Notes under the pieces: model-generated | Seen by the model: the letters and a program-made list of their open reading frames with translations, nothing else | The model's database searches: none | What the model was told of the DNA's origin: nothing | Assembly (NCBI GenBank): GCA_027604665.1 | Contig: JADGIZ010000098.1 | Coordinates: 1-26,982 of the forward strand | DNA: 26,982 nt | Source: Polyrhizophydium stewartii | Taxonomy: Eukaryota > Chytridiomycota > Chytridiomycetes > Rhizophydiales | Reading direction: 5' to 3' | Position numbers and translations under genes: made by a program | In this document: one piece after another, positions 1-7,897 of the stretch | Position numbering within the stretch: position 1 is the first letter of the stretch | How the letters are laid out: the number at the start of each line of letters is the position of its first letter

Positions 1-213
1 CTTGAAGCACCGGCGGCCCCCCCATCTTCGATGGGGGGCCGGTCGCGGACGCTAGTAGGAGCCTTTACAAGGCTCCGGTCGCTCCGTGACGGGCCCCCTG
101 TAGGGGCCCCCCGCCCCTCAAGGGGGCGGGCCTCCTACGAGGCCTTGGCCTCGGGACCCCTTAAGGGTCCATCAGGAGGCTAGTCACGACCGCTCCGCTG
201 CGCTCAACTGGGA
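1..213. repeat. Composite GC-rich hairpin cluster
   Basis: A run of perfect or near-perfect GC hairpins in tandem: C-run/ATCTTCGAT/G-run near 21-42, GGAGCCTTTACAAGGCTCC at 58-76, then GGGCCCC/GGGGCCC, CCGCCCC/GGGGCGG and GGACCCCTTAAGGGTCC. The same hairpins recur at about 12.7 kb, 17.35 kb and 22.0 kb in other orders. No coding potential. It resembles the mobile hairpin or GC-cluster elements known from fungal mitochondria; mobility is inferred. The left end is cut by the window. Confidence 0.85.
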
Positions 214-298
214 ACATAGGAAATGATTGTTTGTAAAAACTAATTAGATTTTCGACTGATTGTGATCAATCATCGTATCATAATAATTATTTAGGCTA

Positions 299-445
299 AT
301 GTTGAAAAAGTATTACTTATATCGACCTAAATATTCTAAAAAGATTATCAATAGAACTAAAAGCAACGAAGTTGCTCTTTGTCCAATTGGGAGGCATTCA
401 GAAAATGCTAAAACTGATCGACAAAGTCAATTGGACCCAATCTGA
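299..445 (+). CDS. Hypothetical 48-codon ORF, basic
   Basis: ATG to TGA, 48 residues starting MLKKYYLYRPKYSKK. It is lysine, arginine and tyrosine rich, with A/T-ending codons like the intron ORFs downstream. A stretch near the end (PIGRHSENAKT) faintly recalls the G-x-HSEETK motif of endonuclease-associated NUMOD regions, which would make it a remnant of a GIY-YIG type ORF. That is weak. A hairpin (AGCAACGAAGTTGCT) lies inside it. It may also be noise in AT-rich DNA. Confidence 0.25.
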   Translation: MLKKYYLYRPKYSKKIINRTKSNEVALCPIGRHSENAKTDRQSQLDPI

Positions 446-635
446 GATTGGTTAATTTCAAGAATCCTAGATCTCACGATCTTCCGCTAGGAATCTATCG
501 ACAAAGTCAAGTTACGTCGCAGCGGAGCTGCTCAGTAACTGAATTACGGTAGTTTACTTTGCCAAATTGGACAATTACAAATTGACGACTTCGTCTTGGA
601 CCATCAACATCGTAGATTCCTTTGGCAATTCGTAA

Positions 636-668
636 GGACGTCGCTGAACGCGAGCTCACGCGCCGTCC
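636..668. repeat. GGACG...CGTCC hairpin element, copy 1
   Basis: Bounded by GGACG and CGTCC, with GTCGCTGAACGCGAGC inside, and flanked by ATTCGTAA on the left and GAT on the right. The same layout recurs at 892-914, 4999-5031, 6567-6604 and, inverted, 17953-17985. The inverted copy differs from this one by a single base inside. Confidence 0.8.
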
Positions 669-891
669 GATGAATTGCTTAATTCTAGTGATTTGAATTA
701 TATTCGTAAATCTTTTATCATTTTCTAGTCATTTATGGCAACATTCGTGAAAACAGTCAATTCATCTCAATTCGATTTTGTTTGATCTAAAATTGAATCT
801 AGAAAAGACCGTCGGTATTTCAATTATTCCTTATTGTATATCGCTACAGACTGGTTCACTTATGGGTGGAGATATTTGTAAAAATTCGGAA

Positions 892-914
892 GGACGTCGC
901 TGAACGCGCCGTCC
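892..914. repeat. GGACG...CGTCC hairpin element, copy 2 (short form)
   Basis: A short member of the family: GGACGTCGCTGAACGCG followed by CCGTCC. It lacks the GAGCTCACG segment present in copy 1, as if an internal hairpin had been lost or not yet gained. Confidence 0.75.
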
Positions 915-1050
915 GATTCGGTTTTGCCAAATTGGATAGAATGAGCAATCTTAGATTGCCTATTCGTTTACCCGAATTTGATTACATCATAATCTGCTTA
1001 ATGTACAGTCGACAATCAAATGATCTCGCACATAGTGCGACTCAATAAAA

Positions 1051-2883
1051 TTGAGGTTTATTGAAGGGGGCATACATTATGTATGCTTTTTTGATTGTGG
1101 GTTTTTTGGTCATGGATGGCCGTTTTCATCCGTGAAGTTGAATTTCTTACAAACTGTAAGCGGGGAACCTCTGTTAAACCTAATAGATACTATTATTGTA
1201 AGTAGCTTATATATTTGCTCCGTTTTAGTAGAAATACTATTATCAGCCACCTACGGTGGCTGCATCGAATATTCACATTCGATGACTGGAGGTAATCTGC
1301 AAGTAACCAACGTGCTTAGCTCACTAGTAGGAACTTCAGAGACCATACGTTTGTCAACCTAGTTTCATCACAATCATAGATTGTTTAGGGCGCTTCAAGC
1401 GCCCGCCCCTTTAAGGGGCTTATTCTACTTATTAGCATAGACTGTTATTTTTAATCAAAGTAACCAACTTCGTTGGTGGATTCGATCTATTACTTCTAAA
1501 GCTTCGTCCGGATCACCTGATCCTTCTTGGAATTCATGGCTAGCGGGTTTAATAGATGGTGATGGTTGTTTTTTATTAAGTAAAGCTGGTTATGCTAGTT
1601 TTGAAATAACTATGGGTCTTTTGGATGAACGTTGTCTTAATATTATTAAACAACGATATGGTGGTGCTTTAAAACCTAAAAGCGGTAATAAAGCTATTCG
1701 TTATAGATTACATCATCAAATTGGTTTATTAGCTCTTATTAATGATGTTAAAGATCATATTCGCAATCCTATTCGTATTCATCAATTAACCCGTATTTGC
1801 TTACATTATAAGATTCCATTTCATCCTAACATTGACAATTCATCTAACAATCGGCCCTTGGGGCGATTGCCCGCCTACGCGGTCAATCTAGACAAGATTG
1901 ACGGATGGTTTGCAGGTTTTTTTGATAGTGATGGTACTGTTACTTTTAACTCTACCAATAATCAATTAGCTATTTCTGTTAGCCAAAAAACTCCTTATTT
2001 ACTTATTCTTTTTCAACAATTTTTGGGTGGTCATATTTATCCTGATCGTGGTCTTTATCCTAGTTTTAAATGGTATATTACTTCTAAAGCTTCGTCCGGA
2101 TCACCTGATCCTTCTTGGAATTCATGGCTAGCGGGTTTAATAGATGGTGATGGTTGTTTTTTATTAAGTAAAGCTGGTTATGCTAGTTTTGAAATAACTA
2201 TGGGTCTTTTGGATGAACGTTGTCTTAATATTATTAAACAACGATATGGTGGTGCTTTAAAACCTAAAAGCGGTAATAAAGCTATTCGTTATAGATTACA
2301 TCATCAAATTGGTTTATTAGCTCTTATTAATGATGTTAAAGATCATATTCGCAATCCTATTCGTATTCATCAATTAACCCGTATTTGCTTACATTATAAG
2401 ATTCCATTTCATCCTAACATTGACAATTCATCTAACAATCGGCCCTTGGGGCGATTGCCCGCCTACGCGGTCAATCTAGACAAGATTGACGGATGGTTTG
2501 CAGGTTTTTTTGATAGTGATGGTACTGTTACTTTTAACTCTACCAATAATCAATTAGCTATTTCTGTTAGCCAAAAAACTCCTTATTTACTTATTCTTTT
2601 TCAACAATTTTTGGGTGGTCATATTTATCCTGATCGTGGTCTTTATCCTAGTTTTAAATGGTATATTACAGATAAAGAATCTATTTTGAAATTTATTGAT
2701 TATATTAAATGTTATCCATCTCGTTCTGCTAAAGCTAATAGATTACATCTTATTCCTCGATATTATGAGTTAAAAGCTTTAAAAGCTCATTTAGCTCCTC
2801 AAAATTCGATTTTAAATAAAGCTTGGACTAATTGGTTAGAGGCTTGGTCAAGCTTTTCTAGTCTTGATGATAATAATGGTTGA
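1051..2883 (+). CDS. LAGLIDADG homing endonuclease ORF of cox1 intron 1, internally duplicated
   Basis: Frame open from about 1024 to the TGA at 2881-2883 when TAG is leucine (in-frame TAG at 1360 and 1438). The start is not defined: such ORFs are often translated as a fusion with the upstream exon, and the first ATG inside the core is at 1612. Domains: a first LAGLIDADG helix (WLAGLIDGDG, 1537-1566) and a second (GFFDSDG, about 1909-1935), each followed by a repeat domain. The whole block is then repeated exactly (helices near 2125 and 2491), after which comes the C-terminal tail (RLHLIPRYYELKALKAHLA) typical of two-motif mitochondrial enzymes. Normal family members have two motifs and this one has four. 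A GC-rich insertion (NNRPLGRLPAYAVN) sits between the helices in both copies. The aspartates of the active-site helices are present. Function inferred: cleavage at the intronless cox1 site and possibly maturase help in splicing. Confidence 0.75.
1102..1113 (+). CDS. cox1: Candidate end of the cox1 exon before intron 1 (FFGH)
   Basis: The codons TTT TTT GGT CAT read F-F-G-H, the residues expected just before PEVY of cox1. The position lies about 45 bases before the P element of intron 1, which is the right geometry for a 5' splice site. Against it, the residues upstream (IHYVCFFDCG) do not match the expected LYQHLFW, and part of them comes from a perfect hairpin (GCATACATTATGTATGC). It could be a microexon following a further intron, or coincidence. 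Confidence 0.3.
1488..2075 (+). repeat. 588-bp tandem repeat, unit 1
   Basis: 1488-2075 appears identical by eye to 2076-2663, and the first six bases (TATTAC) occur a third time at 2664-2669. The unit is 196 codons, so frame is kept. See the finding on this duplication. Confidence 0.9.
2076..2663 (+). repeat. 588-bp tandem repeat, unit 2
   Basis: Second copy of the unit. It is followed by unique sequence coding for the endonuclease C-terminus, so the repeat junction falls inside the ORF after residues KWYI. Confidence 0.9.
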
Positions 2884-2912
2884 AGATATGGTCCAACCTA
2901 TTCTATAGGCTA

Positions 2913-3005
2913 CATCCTGAAGTTTATATCTTAATTTTACCAGCTTTTGGTATTGTTTCTCATTTATTATCTCGTTTTTCCTAGAAACCTATTTTTGGTC
3001 AATGT
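2913..3005 (+). CDS. cox1: cox1 exon (HPEVY to FGQC)
   Basis: Encodes 31 residues of cytochrome c oxidase subunit 1, from HPEVYILILPAFG to KPIFGQC. Cox1 is the catalytic core of respiratory complex IV in the inner mitochondrial membrane; this segment carries the CuB histidine and the tyrosine cross-linked to it (H and Y of HPEVY). An in-frame TAG at 2982-2984 falls between FS and KP, where relatives usually have a basic or variable residue, so it supports TAG being sense rather than leucine in particular. The frame continues without a TAA or TGA into the intron 2 ORF. The 3' end at TGT is inferred from joining to the microexon GGTATGGT. Confidence 0.9.
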
Positions 3006-4010
3006 GGCCTATATCGAACTATATGCAAAGAGTTAGAAAATATAATCTCTACTACTCCATTTCAAAATATTAAAACGGCTATGCCGGTGAGCATTTTAGT
3101 AAAAATGTAGGATTATCGATCTTTAGATCAATCTAATAATTCGCAAATAACCAACGTACCGGTAATAATACCGAAATCCAAAAGCATAGAAATCTTGCTC
3201 GGGTTAAGCATACTAGTAGGAATTTCAGAGGCCATACGTTCGAGATTATTCGGTCAATATTTCATTCGTTCTTTTGTAAGTAATTCCCCAAACGTCCCAT
3301 CAAAACCTGAAGAAATAATATTTTATCAATGGTTAGCTGGCTATATTGATGGTGATGGTTATTTCGCTTTAAGTAAAAAAGGTTATGCTAGTTTAGAAAT
3401 CACTACGCAAATAAGAGATAAACGTACTTTATATTTAATTAAAGACAAATTTGGTGGATCTCTAAAAGTGAGACCTGCTTCAGCAGGTCTGAGATATAGA
3501 TAGCACCATAAAATAGGTTTATTAAAATTAATTAATTCTGTAAATGGAAAGATTAGAAACCCTATTAGACTTCTTCAATTAAATGAAATATGTAAACTCT
3601 ATAATATTGATTTAATTTATCCTTCACCTTTAACATATTATAATGGTTGGTTATCTGGGTTTATTGATGCAGATGGTAGTATTTATTATAATTTAGAATA
3701 TAGTCAACTTTTTATCACTGCAACAAATAATAATAAATTATAGTAGGATCCTTTAATTTCATTATATGGTGGTAAAATATATTTAACTAACAGTAGTGGG
3801 AAATCTTTTAATTATATTATTAATAAAAAAGAAGATATTTTTCAATTTTTAGATTATCTAGATTCTTGTCCATTAAGATCCGCTAAATTACATAGAGTTA
3901 AATTAATAAAAACTTATTTTACATTAAGAGAAATGAAAGCTCATTTAGCTAGTCCTAATAGTATAAAAGGCAAATTATGGGCTAATTTTATTTCTAAATG
4001 GGAAAGTTGA
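3006..4010 (+). CDS. LAGLIDADG homing endonuclease, fused in frame to the upstream cox1 exon
   Basis: The frame runs from the cox1 exon through the intron core to the TGA at 4008-4010, with in-frame TAG at 3108, 3501, 3741 and 3744. Two LAGLIDADG helices: WLAGYIDGDG (about 3333-3362) and WLSGFIDADG (about 3650-3679). The protein is a clear relative of the intron 1 enzyme: RYR-TAG-HHKIGLL aligns with RYRLHHQIGLL, which fixes TAG as leucine, and the double TAG in KL-TAG-TAG-DPL lies in a leucine-rich stretch. The C-terminus (REMKAHLASPNS) is intact. It is presumably released from the fusion by proteolysis, as in other fungal mitochondria. Unlike the intron 1 copy it has no duplication and few GC inserts, so it looks functional. 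Confidence 0.85.
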
Positions 4011-4089
4011 AGTTCATAAATTATAGGGACTTCGGCTACGCACTGCGGAATTGATCGTTTAATAAAGAAATGGTCCATTTTAGTACATT
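3006..4089 (+). mobile_element. cox1 group I intron 2 with LAGLIDADG ORF
   Basis: Q-like (AATTCGCAAATAACC, about 3139), R (TTCAGAGGCCATACG, about 3222-3236) and S (AAGAAATGGTCC, 4065-4076) are visible, and the complementary changes in R and S (GGCC with GGTCC) keep P7 paired. The ORF lies between R and S. The boundaries are slippery by two bases because the intron and the next exon both begin with GG; with a 5' exon ending in T the intron would end in T rather than G. Confidence 0.75.
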
Positions 4090-4097
4090 GGTATGGT
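4090..4097 (+). CDS. cox1: Inferred cox1 microexon (8 nt, GGTATGGT)
   Basis: Between intron 2 and intron 3 the bases GGTATGGT, joined to TGT upstream and C-TAC-GCC-ATG downstream, give FGQ-C-G-M-V-Y-A-M, which matches the conserved cox1 segment FG-x-x-GMVYAM without gap. The position lies 14 bases after the intron 2 S element and about 50 bases before the P element of intron 3, as expected for a 3' and a 5' splice site. It ends in T, as group I 5' exons normally do. It rests on fit, not on a transcript. Confidence 0.6.
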
Positions 4098-4701
4098 CAA
4101 AGTAGGCCCGATAAATTGTCAAATTTGTTTTGTACATTGCTATATGCTGGAAATCCCTTAGAGCTCTCAAAAGAATCGATCTTAAGATCGATTGATTGAT
4201 GGTATCTAGGAATTTATGATATTGTATCGTGATTCATCACAATTGGACTTTGTCCGATTAACCATCATATTATTGTCTTTTTGTTAAAGAGAGATAGGGT
4301 AATCAGCAGGAAACCAACCTATCAATAAGCAACTTAGTTGCTGACCTTAGACTCGTATGGTAATCCAAGTTCGATTAGTGTAACTGAATGGAACTTAGGT
4401 TTCTACATTTCACTTGAACTTGAATGATATTTGGGTATCCGAATATCTATTCGTCACCCGGGTGGATCCTCAGAGACTACATGCATTGCTCGTTTAGATG
4501 TAATAATTACCTCTTAACGATGAAGATATAGTCCAATGCAATATGTAAATATTGTTATATTTGCTTAAAAATAATATATATGGATATTTATATGTCAATT
4601 AAAACTAATTCCAATCAGTTTATTTCTAAAATTAGGTGTCAGATCCTTAAGTACTAATAGTCATAATCCCACTGGATTTAATTCCATCGACTATGTCGAT
4701 C

Positions 4702-4740
4702 AATCGTGGAGGTGAACGCACCGCGGGCACGTCCACCTCG
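4702..4740. repeat. GC hairpin element inside the intron 3 ORF
   Basis: Palindrome-like block centred on CCGCGG with arms GTGGAGGTG and CACCTC. Its reverse complement occurs at 16361-16405. It is an in-frame insertion that adds INRGGERTAGTSTS before the first LAGLIDADG helix. Confidence 0.85.
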
Positions 4741-4998
4741 ATAAATTGGGTTGTAGGTTTTGTAGCTGGAGATGGTCATTTTTCTATTAATCGATCTTAT
4801 AGATCGACAGGTCAAGTTACTTATACTTTTGATATTACTCAACACATTTTAGATGAGCAATTAATGAGAAATCTAGTACTATTTTTAGGTTGTGGTACTT
4901 TATATTCTCGTCCCAATGATAATCGTTGTGATATTAAAATTCAAGATATTAATAGTCTTGCTAATGTGATTGTTCCTTTTTTTAATACTTATTCGTTA

Positions 4999-5031
4999 GG
5001 ACGTCGCTTAGTGCGAGCTAACGCGCCGTCC
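4999..5031. repeat. GGACG...CGTCC hairpin element, copy 3
   Basis: Inserted after TATTCGTTA and before GAT in the endonuclease ORF. The family alignment (FFNTYSLG, then F-A-I-L-K) shows it interrupts a formerly continuous coding sequence and changes the frame. Confidence 0.8.
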
Positions 5032-5059
5032 GATTTGCAATATTAAAGCAAAAAGATTG

Positions 5060-5183
5060 GAGCGGCTGGTGTGGCGTAGGCGAAGGCCGGCCACTCCGCG
5101 ACCGGGGCCCCCCTTAGGGGGGCCCCCCCGGATCCTTCAGATCCGGGCCTCAGAAGAGCTTCTGAGGCGACGTCGCTAGCGAT
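5060..5183 (+). repeat. Composite GC hairpin cluster in the intron 3 ORF
   Basis: Order: a module with GGTGTGGCGTAGGCGAAGG and CCACTCCGCGACCGG, a G/C-run hairpin around CTTAGG, GGATCCTTCAGATCC, CCTCAGAAGAGCTTCTGAGG, and the end CGACGTCGC. The first and last modules are shared with the inverted cluster at 17330-17448, but the middle hairpins differ. Confidence 0.85.
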
Positions 5184-5299
5184 GGATTTTAGTACCGCTA
5201 TTGATCGACAAAGTCGATGAAGATCATAAAACTGTTGATGGTTTAGCTAAAATTCAAATCATTGTTTCAAGAATGAACGATAGATCAAGCAAATAAATG

Positions 5300-5449
5300 C
5301 TACGCCATGTTATCAATTGGTTTATTAGGCTTTATTGTTTGGTCCCATCATATGTTTAGTGTAGGTTAGGATGTAGATACTCGTGCCTATTTCACTTCAG
5401 CTACTATAATTATAGCTTTACCTACAGGTATAAAAATATTCTCATGGTT
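5300..5449 (+). CDS. cox1: cox1 exon (YAMLSIG to IFSW)
   Basis: Encodes 49 full codons, [19 protein letters not shown]...PTGIKIFSW. It holds the two adjacent CuB histidines (SHHM) and the conserved K-channel lysine (TGIK). The in-frame TAG at 5367-5369 lies in VG-x-DVDTR, where cox1 has leucine, so this is a direct demonstration of TAG as leucine. TCA is used for serine in LSIG and FSW, excluding the Scenedesmus code in which TCA is stop. It ends with TT of a TTA codon completed by A at 6046. Confidence 0.95.
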
Positions 5450-6045
5450 ATTATTTTCCTTCAGCAAGAAATCTAGTCTGACCAAAGTGATGAAATTGAG
5501 CGGCTGCGCAATTGGGCGATCAAAGAGGGCGTCACGAGCGATTGCTTTGGATATGGTGATTAAAGAGGCACACTAAAGTGTGCTACGTCGCAGCCGAGAT
5601 CGTGCAAATTGATAAGGTGGCAAACTCGAGAGAACTTTCAGAGGAAGAATGACGGCCATCACCCTTATTTGTTTTAATGGACTAACCCCTCAATCCAAAT
5701 GTGTAACCGGAATGAATCTGAAACAATCGTCGAACTAAGGAAACGCTCGAAAGGGCGAAGCACGCCCCTCAAAGGAGCGGGCGCTTTCATGCGCCCTATT
5801 TGATGCTGCATCAATTTTAGTAGATGTTTTCATAAAAGCGTAGAGACTAGACGCCACAGGATTATCTAAGTGGAGGAATTGACACGATTCCGACCTTCAC
5901 AAATCATGCTGATTGGAGCGACTCCTAGCGGGTTGATTGAGGAAAACCCCGCCTCTAGTGGGAGTTTCGATATTCCCCATATGAAGTCCCAAGGAATAGT
6001 CCAAAATAAGCTAGCTGTATCTGAGATGATTAAAGGCTTATTATG
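5450..6045 (+). mobile_element. cox1 group I intron 4, no ORF
   Basis: About 600 bases with R (GTAGAGACTAGACG, 5840-5853) and S (AAGGAATAGTCC, 5991-6002). It ends in G at 6045, just before AGCAACT, and splicing TGGTT to AGCAACT restores W-L-A-T-I-Y-G-G. No ORF of family size. Several GC hairpins are inserted in peripheral parts (GGCACACTAAAGTGTGC near 5567, CGCCCCTCAAAGGAGCGGGCG near 5763, GAGCGACTCCTAGCGG near 5928), while the core is kept. Without this splice a TGA (6044-6046) would fall in frame, so no TGA-tryptophan assumption is needed. Confidence 0.85.
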
Positions 6046-6181
<136 letters not shown>

Positions 6182-6515
6182 AAAAGTTTAATATGTGTCG
6201 TGTATAAACGTTGCTTGTAAAAATTAAGCTACTAACGTGATCTAGGTCAAATTGCACTCCCCTCCCCCTATCGGGGGGGGTCTCTTTTGAATTAACTAGT
6301 TGATCGCGATCTCCAATCGCTTTAGAAGTTGGTTTGGCTAACGGTGAAAGGTTCTATCATAACCCAATACCGTGGAAGGCTTTGTATTTGCCTCTCCGTA
6401 GAGACTAAACGCAACGAGTAAAACAACAGACTAGTTCTCTAGCTCTAGGAACTACTTTGACGCTGGGTTTTACTAAGATATAGTCCAATTCCAATCGTGA
6501 GATTGGTTAACCTGA

Positions 6516-7477
6516 ATGACTTATATAGAGTGTTTGATTCCTTTTGTTCAAATTAATAATTCGTTAGGACGACCCCCGTACGGGGGGGAGCTTACGCGCC
6601 GTCCGATTGCTCATTATACAGATCCCATTGCTTCTAAAGGACAAATTAATATGTCCCATTCAAAAAGAGCTGGTATTTATCTCTTTACTAATAATGATAA
6701 TTCGAAACAATATGTCGGCTTGGCCAAAGATTAGTCTAGAAGATTTAATGAATATTTCATGAAGTCCTATCTAATTAGACAATCTAGCAGAGGTTCTGTG
6801 ATCTGCAGGGCATAGCTTTCTTACGGTTAGAATAATTTTAGTTTCACCATATTGGAATATTGCGACGAGGATAATTTAGTTGATAGAGAACAATACTATC
6901 TAGATAATTATGTCCTCGAGTATAATATTAATAGAGTTTCTTCAATTAGATATAGTGTCAACTCTGAGGGCATCAACAAAGGTGCTAGTAATCCTAGCTT
7001 TGGTAAATTGGGGAGGATTCCTTCAGATATGGTAAATATCATACTGATGAGTAGAAAGCCAAATGGTCTGAAGTTAGAGGTTATGGTCCTTATTATGTAT
7101 TTAATTAGGTTACCAAAGAGGAATCTGTATTTCATAGTATGAACCAGTTGGTCTCTAAATTGGGTTATACTAGTTCAAGATTAAATGAATCTATTGATAA
7201 TTACATCTTGGATAACACTTATTTTATATCTATGAACCCTATAGATCCTTCTAAATTAAATTATCCTAATGTCAAAGTAGTAAAAAAATTAAACCCCTCC
7301 TTTGGAAGCATATCTGTTGATTTATTTGATATAAACATGAACTACATAAGATCTTATCCTTCTATTAGTCAATTAGCTAATGATATAAATATTAATAGAA
7401 ACAGAGTATCAGATAGTTTAAAAAGTGGTAGAATCCTCGCTGGAAAATACTTTGTCAAATATTCAAAAGATCCGTTG
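6516..7477 (+). pseudogene. GIY-YIG homing endonuclease with one frame change
   Basis: Catalytic domain in frame 3 from about 6651 (MSHSKRAGIYLFTNNDN), with GIY, YVG, the RF arginine and the catalytic glutamate in DREQYYLDNY. Three in-frame TAGs (6732, 6813, 6828) fall at KD-L-SRRF, RA-L-LSYG and YG-L-NNF, each a conserved leucine. After SFGKLGRIPSD the frame must change by one base near 7029-7031 to reach GKYHTDE-x-KAKWSE, the usual continuation, then a NUMOD1-like region (SVDLFDINMNYIRSY...SGRILAGKYFVKYS). From 7031 the frame continues through the splice site into cox1. The upstream stretch 6516-6650 contains a GGACG element and may not be native. Either a one-base loss (or sequencing error) or a programmed shift; I favour the former. 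Confidence 0.75.
6567..6604. repeat. GGACG...CGTCC hairpin element, copy 4 (nested insert)
   Basis: The same shell as copies 1 and 3 (ATTCGTTAGGACG on the left, ACGCGCCGTCCGATT on the right), but the left interior is replaced by a CCCCCGTACGGGGG hairpin. It sits in the N-terminal part of the GIY-YIG reading frame. Confidence 0.8.
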
Positions 7478-7897
7478 ACATATTATGTTATAGGCCATTT
7501 TCATTTCGTTTTATCTATGGGTGCAGTATTTGCTATATTTGGTGGTTTCTATTATTGGATAGGTAAAATTACTGGTTATCAATATAATGAAAAATTCGGT
7601 TTAGTTCATTTTTGGATTTTCATGATTGCAGTTAATATTGTATTCTTACCTATGCATTTCTTAGGTTTAGCTGGTTTCCCAAGACGTTATTCTGATTATG
7701 CTGATGGTTATCTTAGTTGGAATGTCTATATGTCTTATGGTTCTATCTTAACTCTATTATCTATTTTATTATTTCTTTATATTGTATCTAATCAATTATT
7801 TATTAATAAAAAATATGTATTATCTTCAAATAACTTTAAATTCATTTCTTCCATTTATCTGTCAAGCGACCTCGGGCGAAGCCCGGTCGCTGAGTGA
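7478..7897 (+). CDS. cox1: cox1 3' exon (TYYV to C-terminus)
   Basis: TYYVIGHFHFVLSMG carries the axial histidines of haem a3 and haem a (HFH). Then FPMHFLGLAGFPRRYSDY is diagnostic of cox1, here LPMHFLGLAGFPRRYSDYAD, followed by the last membrane helix (SILTLLSILLFLYIVSNQL). The glycine in VIGHFHF replaces the usual alanine. The last ten codons before the TGA at 7895-7897 come from a GC hairpin element (AGCGACC...GGTCGCT), so the natural C-terminus has been replaced or extended by the insertion. Confidence 0.95.
   Translation, partial: TYYVIGHFHFVLSMGAVFAIFGGFYYWIGKITGYQYNEKFGLVHFWIFMIAVNIVFLPMHFLGLAGFPRRYSDYADGYLSWNVYMSYGSILTLLSILLFLYIVSNQLFINKKYVLSSNNFKFISSIYLSSDLGRSPVAE

Larger units (their letters stand above)
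214..1050 (+). other. Sequence upstream of the recognised cox1 part; small ORF and hairpins only
   Basis: About 0.8 kb in which I see no exon of a known gene. It contains a 48-codon ORF (299-445, listed separately), several short perfect hairpins (for example the ATCGACAAAGTC motif near 419 and 497, and TCGCACATAGTGCGA at 1026-1040) and two GGACG/CGTCC elements. An open stretch at 866-1048 spans one of those elements and looks like no known family. Since cox1 exon 2 starts at codon HPEVY, the N-terminal half of cox1 should lie upstream; it is either outside the window or hidden here in pieces too short to recognise. Confidence 0.4.
1114..2912 (+). mobile_element. cox1 group I intron 1 with LAGLIDADG ORF
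   Basis: Core elements are visible in order: P-like (GTAAGCGGGGAACC, about 1157), Q-like (TAATCTGCAAGTAACC, about 1293), R (TTCAGAGACCATACG, 1335-1349) and S (AAGATATGGTCC, 2883-2894). The ORF lies between R and S, so in the P8 loop. The 3' boundary is set by the cox1 codons CAT CCT GAA at 2913. Neither boundary is exact: the 5' exon is uncertain, and the placement implied by the FFGH candidate does not leave the usual terminal G. Confidence 0.8.
4693..5296 (+). pseudogene. LAGLIDADG endonuclease interrupted by hairpin elements
   Basis: N-terminal part 4693-5046: after a 13-residue peptide from a GC element (INRGGERTAGTST), SINWVVGFVAGDGHFSI is a LAGLIDADG helix, followed by family features (VTYTFDITQHILDEQLM, FLGCGTLYSRP). 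At 4999-5031 a GGACG element is inserted and the frame changes; FAILKQKDW then reads in frame 3 from 5034. A second insert, the large cluster at 5060-5183, follows. The C-terminus resumes in frame 2 near 5204 with VDEDHKTVDGLAKIQIIVSR and ends at the TAA 5294-5296, two codons before the splice site. All family segments are present but in three frames, so as DNA it is broken unless the inserts are removed from the RNA, for which I see no evidence. Confidence 0.75.
4098..5299 (+). mobile_element. cox1 group I intron 3 with broken LAGLIDADG ORF
   Basis: P (GCTGGAAATCC, 4146-4156), Q (TAATCAGCAGGAAACC, 4300-4315), R (CAGAGACTACATGC, 4471-4484) and S (AAGATATAGTCC, 4523-4534) match group I consensus closely. 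The ORF lies downstream of S, in the P9 region. It ends in G at 5299, the normal terminal G, followed by the cox1 codons (AT/GT)C-TAC-GCC-ATG. Short hairpins (ATCGATCTTAAGATCGAT near 4174) decorate the peripheral loops. Confidence 0.85.
6182..7477 (+). mobile_element. cox1 group I intron 5 with GIY-YIG ORF
   Basis: R (GTAGAGACTAAACG, 6399-6412) and S (AAGATATAGTCC, 6475-6486) are canonical. The endonuclease ORF lies after S. The intron ends in G at 7477 (GATCCGTTG), and joining GAT to ACATATTAT gives HD-TYYV, exactly the cox1 continuation. A C-run/G-run hairpin (CTCCCCCTATCGGGGGGG near 6262) is inserted in an early loop. Confidence 0.9.

Noticed and set aside
6908..7135. 75-codon minus-strand open frame
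   Set aside because: It is the antisense of the GIY-YIG coding region.
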